A stretch of 64,000 nucleotides of DNA from Leptobrachium leishanense. Lineage: Eukaryota > Chordata > Amphibia > Anura > Megophryidae. The translations under genes were made by a program, and so were the position numbers. Position 1 is the stretch's first letter. Each line of letters starts with the position of its first letter. The stretch covers positions 188,797,661 to 188,861,660 of the forward strand of contig CM019063.1 in the NCBI GenBank assembly GCA_009667805.1. The letters run 5' to 3'. The notes beneath the pieces were generated by a model. It saw only the letters and a list, made by a program, of their open reading frames with translations. It had not been told where the DNA came from and ran no database searches. This document shows positions 24,666 through 34,994 of the stretch, piece by piece.

Positions 24666-24895
24666 TAATAATGCAGTAAGACGGCGGCATTGTCCGTCGC
24701 CAAAAAGTCATCTGCGCATGCGTGCGCAACCAGCGGCGGTTGGCTGTGCGCGCATCCAACCGCCGCGGCAAGCGCACAGCTGGCGTGTGCGAGGAACAAA
24801 AAAAAATCTGATCCATTGGAGAGGCGCACAGCGCCTCTCCAATGGATCAGATTTTTCGTGTCCCTCACGGATCCCCCCTGCCCAGAGTTTTCCCC
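24666..24895. repeat. GC-rich segment with perfect hairpin
   Basis: Contains GCGCATGCGTGCGC-type alternating sequence, the inverted pair GCGGCGGTTGG and CCAACCGCCGC, and a perfect 26-bp inverted repeat (24802-24827 with 24831-24856, 3-nt loop) built around ATCCATTGGAGAGGCGC. It lies between the TTAA MITE and the minisatellite. Confidence 0.8.
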
Positions 24896-25778
24896 GGACA
24901 ATACCAGTCTGCCAGGCATATTACCAGTCTGCCATGCACAATACCAGTCTGCCAGCCATATTACCAGTCTGCAATGCACAATACCAGTCTGCCATGCACA
25001 ATACCAGTCTGCCAGTCATATTACCAGTCTGCAATGCATAATACCAGTCTGCCATGCACAATACCAGTCTGCCAGCCATATTTCCAGTCTGCCATGCATA
25101 ATACCAGTCTGCAAGCCATAATACCAGTCTGCCAGCCTTATTACCAGTCTGCCAGCCTTATTACCAGTCTGCCATGCACAATACCAGTCTGCCAGCCATA
25201 TTACCAGTCTGCCATGCACAATACCAGTCTGCCAGCCATATTACCAGTCTGCAATGGACAATACCAGTCTGCCATGCACAATACCAGTCTGCCAGCCATA
25301 TTACCAGTCTGCAATGCACAATACCAGTCTGCCAGCCATCATACCAGTCTGCCATGCATAATACTAGTCTGCCGGTCATAATACCAGTCTTCCAGCCTTA
25401 TTACCAGTCTGCCATGCACAATACCAGTCTGCCAGCCATATTACCAGCCTGCCATGCACAATACCAGTCTGCCAGCCATATTACCAGTCTGCCATGCACA
25501 ATACCAGTCTGCCAAACATATTACCAGTCTGACAGGCATATTACAAGACTGCCATGCACAATACCAGTCTGCCAGACATATTACCAGTCTGCCAGCCATA
25601 TTACCAGTCTGTCATGCACAATACCAGTCTGCTAGCCATATTACCAGTATGCCAGCCAGGACGTACTTGAAAACAAGAGAAATCTCAATGTATCCTTCCT
25701 GGTAAAATCCTTTATAAATAAATAAATAAATAAATACCAGTCTGCCATACATAATACCAGTCTGCCAGCCATATTACT
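24896..25778. repeat. 20-bp minisatellite, about 40 units
   Basis: Head-to-tail 20-bp units of the type ATACCAGTCTGCCATGCACA and TTACCAGTCTGCCAGCCATA, often alternating as 40-bp pairs. The unit rarely forms a stop codon, so several frames on both strands stay open for up to 179 codons. Because 20 is not a multiple of 3, each frame cycles with a 20-residue period. I read these frames as artefacts. The array is interrupted at 25658-25733 by a SINE fragment, after which two more units follow. Confidence 0.97.
25658..25733 (+). mobile_element. SINE 3' fragment inserted in the minisatellite
   Basis: CAGGACGTACTTGAAAACAA to the tail (AAATA)n. The minisatellite continues immediately after the tail, so the array existed before this 5'-truncated insertion. 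Confidence 0.85.
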
Positions 25779-26010
25779 CTCCGTTCTCTTCATTCTTGCT
25801 TGTCTGACCTCTCTGTTCTCTTTATTCTTGCTTGTCTGCCCCTCCGTTCTCTTCCTTTTTGCTTTTCTGCCCTCTCCGTTCTCTTCATTCTCGCTTATAT
25901 GCCCCTCCGTTCTCTTCTTGCTTGTCTGCCCTCTACGTTCACTTCATTCTTGCTTGTCTGCCCTCTCCGTTCTCTTCAATCTTGCTTGTCTGCCCTCTCA
26001 GTTAAAGAGC
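25779..26010. repeat. 33-36-bp pyrimidine-rich tandem repeat
   Basis: Six to seven copies of a unit of the type CTCTCCGTTCTCTTCATTC followed by TTGCTTGTCTGCC. The unit ends in GTCTGCC, as the preceding minisatellite unit does, so the two arrays may share an origin. Confidence 0.9.
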
Positions 26011-26809
26011 GGTTAAAGAGAGTTATGGCTGGAAAGGACAGACACTGACCTTTCCAGCAATGCCTCTCATGGTTTCTCTCCCCGAAGGACCCTCCCTTTC
26101 AGGCACTCTCCCAGCTCTGCTGGGGGGCACCTGAAACTGACATCATCGTGCAGCAGTGCAATGTCGTCAGTGCGCCAGGAGTGGTTTAAAAGCGGGGTCT
26201 GACCTTTTCATTTTATTTCTATAAAAAGGCCCACCAAAATCCTCTGCACCAGGCCCATGATACTCTTAATCCTACCCTGCCTGCAGGCGCAGGTTTTCCT
26301 CCTTATCGTCCCCATTTTAGCGGGCAGTATGTAATACTGCCCTATGGGTGTTATTCACTAAGCAATGTTGCTTCACCGTTGTTGCAAACAATGGTTAAAA
26401 TCACTGTGGTTGCAATTACGCTGACCTTCAGCTATTTAGCTAGAAAACTTCAACAATTGGCAGGTGAAGTTGCTTGGAACAACACTGAACAATATTACCA
26501 TCATTACAAGAGTGAAAACAACAGTGAAAACGACACTAAATCTGTTCAGCAGAAACTCTGGTGAAAACCACACTGAAACAATCATGAGCAGCTTTGTCAG
26601 AATCTATGTTCTAAACAATGATGAAATCTATAGTGACCTACATACAGTGGAACATCCTTGAATAGTGAGTTCACTGTAGTTGAGCCACTATAGTTTGTCA
26701 AAGTAAATCCACCGTTGTTTGAGTAAAACACTGGTCAGTGACTAGACCCTTCTATGAGAAATGATAGTGTAGCGCTGGTTTAAATCCTGCTGCTGTAATT
26801 ACTTGTTTC
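26011..26809. other. Spacer with a TIR-end relic
   Basis: The interval 26310-26343 (CCCCATTTTAGCGGGCAGTA to GTAATACTGCCCT) matches the right end of the element ending at 45248. At 26380-26640 there are repeated GTGAAAAC/AACACTGAA words. No gene was recognised. Confidence 0.4.
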
Positions 26810-27170
26810 TGGCCACCAGGGGGAGACGAACGCAATGTAACCCAATACTGGACACTTTCGGACTACGTTTTCCAGCATGCTTTGGGACAGGACGTGGGGT
26901 GGGGAGAACCGAGAGACATCCGCAACCTCATGGAGAGGAGAGCCAGTGCGCGCCAAGGGGTGAAGAGAGCAAGACGCACGTGAGACAAGGAGCAATTGTG
27001 AACAGGCCGGCGCGCAGGGGCTGCCTTGCGGAGCTGGAGATCGGCTTAAATCACTTGCCAGAGATCTAGAGTAATCCATCAGTGAGAAGTTTATACAGAT
27101 ACAAAGCTGCAGAAGGACCCCGAGTTAGGAGACCGCGATGATCTAATGGGAGTGCAGGCGGTAAGCTGAG
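26810..27170 (+). promoter_or_regulatory. Candidate host promoter and first exon
   Basis: A GC/CpG-enriched patch contains TGGCCACCAGGGGGAGACG (26810-26828), a strong match to the CTCF consensus. At 26862-26884 it has ACTACGTTTTCCAGCATGCT followed by TTG, which resembles the ZNF143/THAP11 promoter motif (ACTACAATTCCCAGCATGC). Further on, GCAGGCG|GTAAGC at 27160/27161 looks like a good splice donor. Short upstream ATGs close quickly, so any exon here would be 5' untranslated or noncoding. The combination is typical of vertebrate promoters, but transcription cannot be shown and an old LTR could look alike. Confidence 0.35.
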
Positions 27171-28147
27171 TATCTTGTGGCAGAAATGGACAAGCAAGAC
27201 AAGCGGATCTGATGGCACAGAGTCCCAGTCAAGTCGAGCGGAAAGATGTCCTGGGTCGAGCAGAGCGCAGAGTATCTGGTGGATGGGTGAGAGACCTTCC
27301 CGGCCACAGTAAAATAATAAAGCAAGCTGCAGTTTGTCTAAACCTACAGGGCCCCAACGTGACTAGTCGAAGACACATTGAAATCATTCACTGGCCAGTT
27401 GAATCTAGTACCCGGGTACCAACACACGCATACACGTACACCTTCTTGGGACACAACCTGTACGGGACTCACATTTCAGCAACAAAGGGGTTAAAGTTCC
27501 TTTTTCTTTTCCGCTGCGCGTTTCTCGCATTACGAACTTCTGTAAATATATATGTATACCGTGCTGCTCTATATATGCCAGTTTATTTGAGATCAGTAAA
27601 CTATATAATTTATAAAATCCACAACATTGCTGATGTATATTTATTTCCTAGTGCGGGGAGACTGACCCGAGGTTTAAATTCAGCGGCTCCTCCGGGAGTG
27701 AGCGCTACAATAGTATAGCTGGAAGTTGTGTTTCCTTGTGTACAACGCCTGGATCAGAAAGAACATCTAGAATTCAATTAGAACCTTCAATGCCACCACA
27801 ATGCATGGCCATAATCCAAAGGTCGGGTTGACCTGCACTTGTTATGCTGCATATTTTTCAGCATTCCCCATAAGGATCCACAGCATTTATTGATTCTAAG
27901 TGGGAACAAGCAGCTGTAGACACTGGCAAAATACGCCACCACGATGTTACTGGCAGGCTTCATCGAACAGCTATAAACTGATATTGCCAATGTTTAAACC
28001 CTAAATACTCTGCTTTGAATTACAGATAATTCAATGGATTCTTTCACCATGCCACACAGACAGTACAAACACTCAAATTCAAAGACAGCTCCAATTTACA
28101 CGCATTACTTACAAACAGCACTGACTCACTCCCAATGCATCACAGAT
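27171..28147. other. Sequence between candidate promoter and LTR element
   Basis: Contains a 168-codon plus-strand frame (27212-27718) without a recognisable domain. No repeat of known type was seen. Confidence 0.3.
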
Positions 28148-28612
28148 TTATACAACTTCACACACACAGATTACCAACTCCCCCACCCACACAACCAGCA
28201 CTGATTGGCTCCTTTCTCAGCCTCCTGTTCCCTATCAGGTCCCTTTCAGCTTCCCCATTGTCCAGGGATTAGGCAGATGAGGTCTTGGAAAAGCCTCCAA
28301 TCAGCTGTCTTGCTGTATCCTCCATCTTGGGGCCATGAGGTCCTTTGTCCTTCGGACCCATGCTGGACTGGGCAAAATGGTGAATGGGGAAAAACACATA
28401 GATACAGTTTTCTTCATTTGAAACTACATTCATACAATAAGGATACATTGTAAAATACACCACCCTCTAATAAAACCACATAGTAATAACATAAAATTGT
28501 GCATACAATCTGAAACGCAAAACCGAGGGAAAAGTAAAAATGGTCTTTAAAATTGGAGCAGAGTCAGTTTCTCGTGGCTCGCTGAGGCGAGCCCGATGTC
28601 AGCTCCGTGACA
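28148..28612 (-). repeat. Downstream (3') LTR of the gag-only element
   Basis: Matches 32751-33207 from TACAACTTCACACACACAG to GCTCCGTGACA. The match ends abruptly at 28148. The outer part (U5 side) may be lost, since the other LTR appears to continue past this point and carries an AATAAA on the minus strand near 32730. Confidence 0.75.
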
Positions 28613-28979
28613 TTACTTTCCCCCAAAAGAGTTCGACAGACACAGTTGGACCCACAAACGGGTCTACACGGGGCTGTCGGAGCAGTCTTTGTGTTGCCCG
28701 TAGTCTGTGGGTAGGAGGCGAGCCCCCAGGTTTCTCCACTTGTCCTTGAGGGCTGGCCCGCTGTCCGAGGGGTGCCCTATACTCTGAGGCCCGGCGTGTC
28801 GCTGGTGTAATCCTTTGTTGGTGTCCCCTCCTGGGGAAGTGTCTCGCTGTTGGGGAGAGGTACTGCTTGTACATTCTTCCAGGGTATCAATAACCCGGGG
28901 GGAACGTGTGCCAACTGCACGTGCCCCTGGTGCTCTGGCCAGCCGTTGAGGGGAATAGGTGAAGCAAGAGGCCTCCGGC
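28613..28979 (-). other. 3' untranslated end of the gag-only element
   Basis: Lies between the gag-like frame's stop and the downstream LTR. It holds another minus-strand frame (to 28777) in a different phase, which is proline- and arginine-rich and probably not translated. The polypurine tract is at 28616-28628. Confidence 0.45.
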
Positions 28980-29439
28980 CTAACAGGTTGGGAGGATGGA
29001 CAGAGGTTGGAAATGCTCTGCCCCGTAGCCAGCGCTTCTGCTGGGGGGGTGGATGCTGGGGAAGTGCCTCCTCAGGGGAGCCATTGGTCGGGAGGGTAGC
29101 ACCTTCTGGAAAAACTTGCCTGGATCCTCTGGGCACAAATTTGCCAGTTCTTCTGCTGGGGGGACAAGTGTAGTATACTGGAAACAGTTGTCCTCCAGTC
29201 GGGGTAGGGTCATCGGCTGCAAGGCCGGCAGCCCCTGGGAGTCCTCACCGAAATCTTCTGTGCGGACCGACCAAGGTGGACAGAGGCCAGCGGCTCTCTG
29301 CCCTGTTGCCAGTGCCAGTGGTGTATTTTGGCCTAGGCCAACAAAGCATAGGCCTAGGGCGGCACTATCCAGGGGGCGGTGGCCTGCACTGGTGGCCCCG
29401 CCCCTAAAAAAATAACTTTTTTTTTTTTTTTTTACTTTT

Positions 29440-29502
29440 GCAAAGTATTTTGCCAGGAAGGATACATTGAGATTTCACTAATTTTCAAGTATGTCCTGGG
29501 TA
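29440..29502 (-). mobile_element. SINE 3' fragment inside the hAT
   Basis: TTTTGCCAGGAAGGATACAT followed by TGAGATTTCACTAATTTTC and AAGTATGTCCTGGGT, the reverse complement of the SINE tail. Confidence 0.75.
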
Positions 29503-29559
29503 GGCAAGGCCTAGGCTTTCATTTTCCAGGGGGCAGCAAAAAACCTCACCACTAAGTGG

Positions 29560-29790
29560 GTTACTCACAGAGCACCGAAATAACGCCGACATTTTGGTGT
29601 TCTGTAGTTCCCTGCACTTCGGGGAATAAAATTTCCCCACCCTGCAGTGAATTCACCATTCACCGCAGGGTCCCCAAGGTGCATGGAGTCGACTGCTGAA
29701 TGCTGCCACCGCAACCCGTGGCCTGCTGTTTTCAAAAGACGAACGAACGAAAATGTCTGGAATTTACATATAAGATCCTATGATTGATAA
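29560..29790 (+). mobile_element. Truncated CAGGGTTAT-family element inside the hAT
   Basis: GGGTTACTCACAGAGCACCG, then TTTTGGTGTTCTGTAGTTCC and CCGCAGGGTCCCCAAGGTGC, matching 48396-48520 and 46302-46450. The right half is missing. Confidence 0.7.
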
Positions 29791-30289
29791 TAAAAAGTTC
29801 TGTTACAGAAAAAAGAAAAAACGCTATTAAAAAAAGGGGGGAAGTCTGCTTACTGCTGTTTAAAGTGGACCTTTCCTTAACCAGCACTGCAGTGATAGAA
29901 ATTTGTCATTGCTGCCTGGCTCGTGGTGAGGCTGTGTGCATGCAGGTCACGCGGTCCGGCCAGTCAGGTGGTACTGAGTCTCAGTGCCACCTGACTGTCT
30001 GAACCACGTGACATGCACGCAGCTGCCCGCCCTTTCGTTAACACAGACTCTCACTCTATTCTGGACTGAACACCCACCGGGAAGGGAATCAAAGCCATGG
30101 TGCACCCTCTGGTAGTGGCACCCCACTGCTGACAAGATGGCTCCACGCACAGGCACAGCCGCGATCCTAACGTGGCCTGGATGGACCTCCTGCTGAGTCC
30201 GTACACAGTCCCTGCTGACTCTGCACACAACCCTACCGCGGACGGAGGCCGGTAAATATAGAATAAATAATTGCTGTGTGCTCATATTC

Positions 30290-30535
30290 ACTCGGTTTGC
30301 TGGGAGTCTTATTGAAGTAGATTCTGATGCACTCATACACTCCGCACATTGCATTGCTGGGAGTTTTATTGCTGTGGATTCTGTGATACACACTGCATAT
30401 TACTTTGAGTTTTATTGCCCTGGAGCTCTGGGATATGCTCATACACAGTGCCCATTTCTGTGGGTTTTATTGCTGTGCAGCTCTGTGATACACTCCTATG
30501 CAGTGCACGTTTCTGTGGATTTTATTGTTCAACCA
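30290..30535. repeat. About 60-bp tandem repeat inside the hAT
   Basis: Four to five degenerate units containing TTTTATTGCTGTGGATTCTG and ATACACTCCTATGCAGTGCA-like words. Confidence 0.75.
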
Positions 30536-32750
30536 ATTAGAGCAGCTGTGATCCAGTATACTTGACATGCGTGGCTGTTCTTTGTAAAAATGCTATTTTA
30601 AACATTTCATAATTTTATTTATCTCAATAGATACATTTGAAATGGTATACAAAATATACAAGTAGGCACTTGGTATCCACTTTTAATATAAAGAGAGGAA
30701 GAGGCGGAGCTCTAAATGGAAAAGGTGGAGCTTAAAGAGGAAGGGTGGGGATTAACCAGGAAGAGGTGTGCCCTTGACAGGAAGGGGTGCCTCAAATTTA
30801 TATTAGAGGGTGCACGAGTTTAGTCAGGCCTAGGGCAGCACAAAACCTAAATACACCACTGGCCAGCGCCTCTGCTGGAAGGGTAGATGCTGGGGACGTG
30901 TCTCCGGGCGGGAGAATGGTGTCCTCCATTCTCGGTGGGGTCATTAGTTGCTGGGCTGGCAGCCCGTGGAGATCCTTGCTCGGGTCGTCTTGGTGCAACT
31001 TGGGGAGTGGGCAGAGGCCAGCAGCGCTCTGCCCTGTCACCAGCGCTTCAGCTGGGGGGATAGACACTGACACAGTGTCATCTGGCGGTAGGATGGCGTC
31101 CTCCATCTCCGGTGGGGTCATGGGCTGCGGGAAAACCAGCTCGGGGGGATCCTCTCCTGGATCCGATGTGACCATTAGGAAAGGTGGGCAGAGGCCAGCG
31201 GCGCTCTGCCCCATCGCCAGCACTTCAGCTGGGGGAATAGACACTGACACAGTGTCATCTGGCGGTAGGATGGCATCCTCCATCTCCGGTGGGGTTATGG
31301 GCTGCGGGAAAACCAACCCGGGGGGATCCTTTCCTGGATCCGATGTGACCATTAGGAAAGGTGGGCAGAGGGCATCGGCGCTCTGCCCCATCGCCAGCGC
31401 TTCATCTGGGGGGATAGACACTGACACAGTGTCGTCTTGCAGGAGAATAGTGTCCTCCATCTCCGAGTCTGGGGATGGGCAGAGGCCAGCAGCACTCCGC
31501 CCTGTTGCCAGCACTTCCTCCTCTGCTGCGGTCATGAGGGGGAACCAAGGGAGCGCCTCGGGCTCCAATTCTTCTGTGTCACTTTGACTGCCCGCTTCTT
31601 CCGCCGGACAGTCCCAGGTAATGGGTCTCAGGCCTAGCTGTGGAACATCGTCAAACAGCCTTTTGTAGGCCTTTTTGAGCTCCCATTCCTGCTCAACCAG
31701 TAACTCCAGTTCCTCTGTATCACGGTCATCGTCAAGGTCTTCCAGTTCCTCATACCGGAGGTCCAGGAGTTGTTCCCGCCGCCACTCCACGTCGTCCCCA
31801 AAACCGGGGTCTTTGGCCATCCTTTTATACAGCAGCCCTGTGCCACCGTAGTCAAAGCCTTCTGTTGGGCCGCTGTCTGCTGTGCTGGGCATTAGTTGGG
31901 CCGTAAACCACTGGAGGGCTCTGTAGCTGGCGTCCAGTATAATTTCGCTCTGGACCAGTTCGCCTAGCTCTGTCAGCCATTCCTCTCTGGGCTGTTCTCC
32001 CAAAAAGGGCACCCGTAAGTACCACTGGTGATCGTACCTCTCCGTACAAGTGGGAAGGGCTTCTTCAGGGCAATCCTCCTCTTGTTGGATGGCCTTGTTC
32101 CACATCTCCTGGCAGACAAAATCTTTCCACCAGTGCTCGTCCTACCAGGCACCAGGTTCATTCGCATGGGCCTGGCCATCGCCCTCCTTACTCTTCGCTG
32201 GAACCGGTCTCTTATGGACGGGGGTCCCGTGTCCTCTCTTTGCTGGTCCATTTCTCTCAGTTCTTTGACCAAGGCCTTTTTGCTCTTTGAGCCAGCGGTC
32301 CCCCCATGGTTTTCCAACATGTCCCGTAATGTGTTTCTTTTGAATTTGGCATAATTGGCCATTCTGAGTGTCATTTTTTTGGGGGGGGTTGGAGAGCTTA
32401 TCCCACCGCTGCCACCATTGTGACGGGATGGTCGTCCATCTACTGTCCTGCTCTCCGGATGCCCCTGCTGTGGATCAGCCCGACTACCGAGCGGCTCGGC
32501 ACTCGATGCCCCGAGCAGCCTGATCCGCTGGTCCTGGATGTTGGGAATGGCTTTGGTGTTGTTAGGGACCGCTGTAAGCAAGTGGTGCCGTCTGGGGTCG
32601 ATTCGATGTTCCTCTTCTGGGTTAGGTAGCATTTCAGAAGACCGCTGAGTGTCTTCCGTGGTGAATGTGATTTGCTCTGAACTAAAACACCAGACGAGCT
32701 GTATGTCTTAAAACAGTGAATTTCTTTATTTAGGGTTTTCAACAGGGTCA

Positions 32751-33207
32751 TTTACACAACTTCACACACACAGATTACCAACTCCCCCACCCACACAACC
32801 AGCACCCTTTCTCAGCCTCCTGGTCCCTATCAGGTCCCTTTCAGCTTCCCCATTGTCCAGGGATTAGGCAGATGAGGTCTTGGAAAAGCCTCCAATCAGC
32901 TGTCTTGCTGTATCCTCCATCTTGGGGCCATGAGGTCCTTTGTCCTTTGGACCCATGCTGGGCTGGGCAAAATGGTGACTGGGGAAAAACACATACATAC
33001 AGTTTTCTTCATTTGAAACTACATTCATACAATAAGGATACATTGTAAAATACACCACCCTTTAATAAAACCACATAGTAATAACATAAAATTGTGCATA
33101 CAATCTGAAACGCAAAACCGAGGGAAAAGTAAAAATGGTCTTTAAAATTGGAGCAGAGTCAGTTCCTTGTGGCTCGCTGAGGCGAGCCCAATGTCAGCTC
33201 TGTGACA
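32751..33207 (-). repeat. Upstream (5') LTR of the gag-only element
   Basis: Minus-strand start TGTCACAGAGCTGACATTGG. It matches the other LTR with roughly 2-3% substitutions and lacks about 9 bp present at 28201. The minus strand reads AATAAA just beyond 32751, which may belong to the LTR's R region. No convincing primer-binding site was found. Confidence 0.72.
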
Positions 33208-33486
33208 GTCAGCCAGACCATAAAAACCTCTGAGCGTCAATGTGATGGACGTTGCAAATGCGCTGCGTCTAACGTCGCAGCATAACGCACATAGGCTACT
33301 ACGCGGACATGGTGCACTCTGCGTGTCCATCTTAGCGGTTTTACATCCTTGCCTAACTTGCGTCCAGTTCGGTGCGCACGTACTTCGTGTGTGGGTCTCT
33401 ATTGATCATGATTCTATGCTACAACGGACGTTAAACTGTGCAGTGACACGGACGTGATCACTGCGTTCGTTTGACGCCGGCCTTAG
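33208..33486. mobile_element. Relic of a CpG-rich TTAA-type element
   Basis: CpG-rich with ACGTCGCAG/CGTCCG words. It ends in GCGTTCGTTTGACGCCGGCC followed by TTAG, similar to the right end at 23051-23075. The left end is missing where the LTR begins, so the LTR element may have inserted into it. Confidence 0.5.
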
Positions 33487-34199
33487 TTCCCATTGTTCAG
33501 CTGCGCACTGAGAGAGGAAGAGGTAGATCGCAAAACTCTATGCACTTAGGGATCTGGAGGGGAGTTTTGGATTTTCGATGGGGGTTAGATTTATGTTTTT
33601 GTGCAGAAGCGTAATCACATAACATCAGGGTTTAGAAGATGTTATTCAATCCAGAATAATGTCAGGCACACATGAAGGATGAGTTAGGTTGGAATAACTC
33701 GTTCTTCATCTCTTAGGTGCACATTAATGCCACCCATTCAAAGTATAGGAGACGTTAATGTACAGTAAGGAGCCGCGAAGTCCGAGACATAAGCAGAGCT
33801 TGCGGTTCAGATGGAATAAGCTGTACATTAATGTCTCCTTATTGTACATTCACGTCTCCTATACTTTGTATGTGTGACATTAATGTACAGTAAGGAAACA
33901 TTAATGTGCAGTCTATTCCATCTGAGACGCAAGCTATGCTTACGTCTCTGACTTTGCGGCTCCTTCCTGTACATTAACGTTTTCTATACTTCGTATGTAC
34001 AGTAAGGAGCTGCGAAGTCCAAAAAATAAGCAGAGCTTGCATCTCAGATGGAATAAGCTGTTAAAAATTACGCAGAGTGCTGGAGCCATTATGCTGTAGG
34101 ACTCTAGTGCACTGCTTAAAGGCAACATTGGAATAGGCCCGTAGTGTTAGGGCCCTAAATTATACATTATATACACATGGTATGCTCTATACCAGAAAT
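33487..34199. repeat. Cluster of inverted dispersed repeats
   Basis: The words GTACATTAATGTCTCCT, ACAGTAAGGAGC(C/T)GCGAAGTC and CAGATGGAATAAGCTG recur in both orientations between 33720 and 34065. The start shares GAGTTAGGTTGGAATA with 19722. Probably one element with long internal inverted repeats or two nested copies. Confidence 0.6.
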
Positions 34200-34976
34200 T
34201 ATGGAAAAGGAAAATGTGTGAGTTGAGCTCCAAAGGTAAGGTTAAAATCAAGGAAACAATGATGCCAATTCAACTTTTTTTCCCAAAGAAATCCTAATCC
34301 TTTTGGATGGACATGGTCAGCAACAATATTCAGGTAGACTGTGGTGTTTAAATGATGCTCAATTGGTACCAAGGGGTCCAAAGTGTGCCAAGAACATATC
34401 CCCACATCATTACACCACCACCACCAGCCTGAACCATTGATACAAGGCAGGATGGATCCATGTTTTCATGTTGTTTACACCATATTCTGACCGTACCATC
34501 TGAATGTTGCAGGTGAAATCAAGACTCATCAGACCAGGCAGCGTTTTTCCAATCTTCTATTGTTCAATATTGGTGAGCCTGTGCGAATTGTAGCTTCTGT
34601 TTACTGACTGGAGTGGCACCTGCTGTGGTCTGCTGCTGTTGTAGTGCATCTGCTTCAAGGTTTCATGTGTTGCGCATTCAGAGATAGTATTCTGCATACC
34701 CTGGGTGTAACGAGTGGTTATTTGAGTTACTGTTGCCTTTCTATCATCTCGAACCAGCCTGCCCATTCTCCTTTGACATCAGCAAGGCAATTTTGCCGAC
34801 ACAACTGTCCTTTCACTGAATATTTTCTCTTTTTCGGACCATTCTCTGTAAACCCTAGAGATGGTTGTGCCTGAAAATCCTGGTAGATCAACAGTTTGTG
34901 AAATGCTCAGACCAGCCTGTCTGGCACTAACAACCAAGCCACGTTCAATGTCGCTTAAATCCCCTTTCTTCCCCAT
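34200..34976 (-). pseudogene. Tc1-like transposase fragment
   Basis: The N-terminus at 34976 reads MGKKGDLSDIERGLVVSARQ and continues through a paired-type helix-turn-helix (TTISRVYREWSEKEK), as in Tc1-like transposases. The C-proximal catalytic-core remnant at 34199-34405 contains SWHTLDPLVPIEHHLN and VADHVHP. The middle is in shifted frames, and the final E-containing region is deleted. Not functional. Confidence 0.82.
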
Positions 34977-34994
34977 TCTGATGCTTGAACTTCA

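Larger units (their letters stand above)
29308..30869. mobile_element. hAT-type non-autonomous element with 8-bp target duplication
   Basis: The element at 29316-30861 begins CAGTGGTGTATTTTGG and ends CCTAAATACACCACTG. It is flanked by GCCAGTGC (29308-29315) and GCCAGCGC (30862-30869), an 8-bp duplication with one change, as expected for hAT. Inside are a SINE tail (minus, 29440-29502), a truncated CAGGGTTAT-family piece (29560-29780) and a tandem repeat (30290-30530). It has no transposase. Confidence 0.88.
28980..32632 (-). pseudogene. Gag-like repetitive protein, broken by a frameshift and a hAT insertion
   Basis: The minus-strand frame starts at 32632. Around residues 85-125 it has a basic helix-hinge-helix-like segment (LRDMLENHGG … KKALVKEL) resembling a SAP-type motif. 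Near 32125 the frame shifts, and reading continues in another frame (from 32105) through an acidic region (EELEDLDDDRDTEELELL). Four to five tandem repeats of about 57 residues follow, each containing AAGLCP, PPEMEDAILP and DTVSVSIPP. The hAT at 29316-30861 then interrupts it. With the insertion and one target copy set aside, the frames on both sides are in the same phase, and the product continues to the stop at 28980. No zinc knuckle, protease or RT was seen. Similarity to a named gag family is not established. Confidence 0.6.
28148..33207 (-). mobile_element. LTR retrotransposon, gag-only, minus strand
   Basis: Two direct repeats of about 460 bp (28148-28612 and 32751-33207) bracket about 4.1 kb, of which 1.55 kb is a later hAT insertion. 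In minus-strand orientation each LTR begins TGTCAC. A purine tract (TTTTGGGGGAAAG) lies directly before the downstream LTR, as expected for a polypurine tract. The interior encodes a gag-like, repeat-rich protein. I see no reverse transcriptase, RNase H or integrase, so it must have depended on another element. The LTRs differ by about a dozen substitutions plus an indel, so the copy is not recent. Confidence 0.7.

Noticed and set aside
24842..25381. 179-codon frame with repeated ITSLPCTIPVCQ-type residues
   Set aside because: It is a translation of the 20-bp minisatellite. Frames on the other strand and in other phases are equally open, so there is no sign of coding selection.
24896..25778. 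Possible CRISPR array because of regular 20-bp repeats
   Set aside because: Repeats are directly tandem with no unique spacers, and the context is eukaryotic.
30787..31587. 266-codon plus-strand frame with Ser/Gly-rich repeats
   Set aside because: Shadow frame opposite the minus-strand gag-like repeats. The minus strand has the more coherent protein, the purine tract and the LTR polarity.
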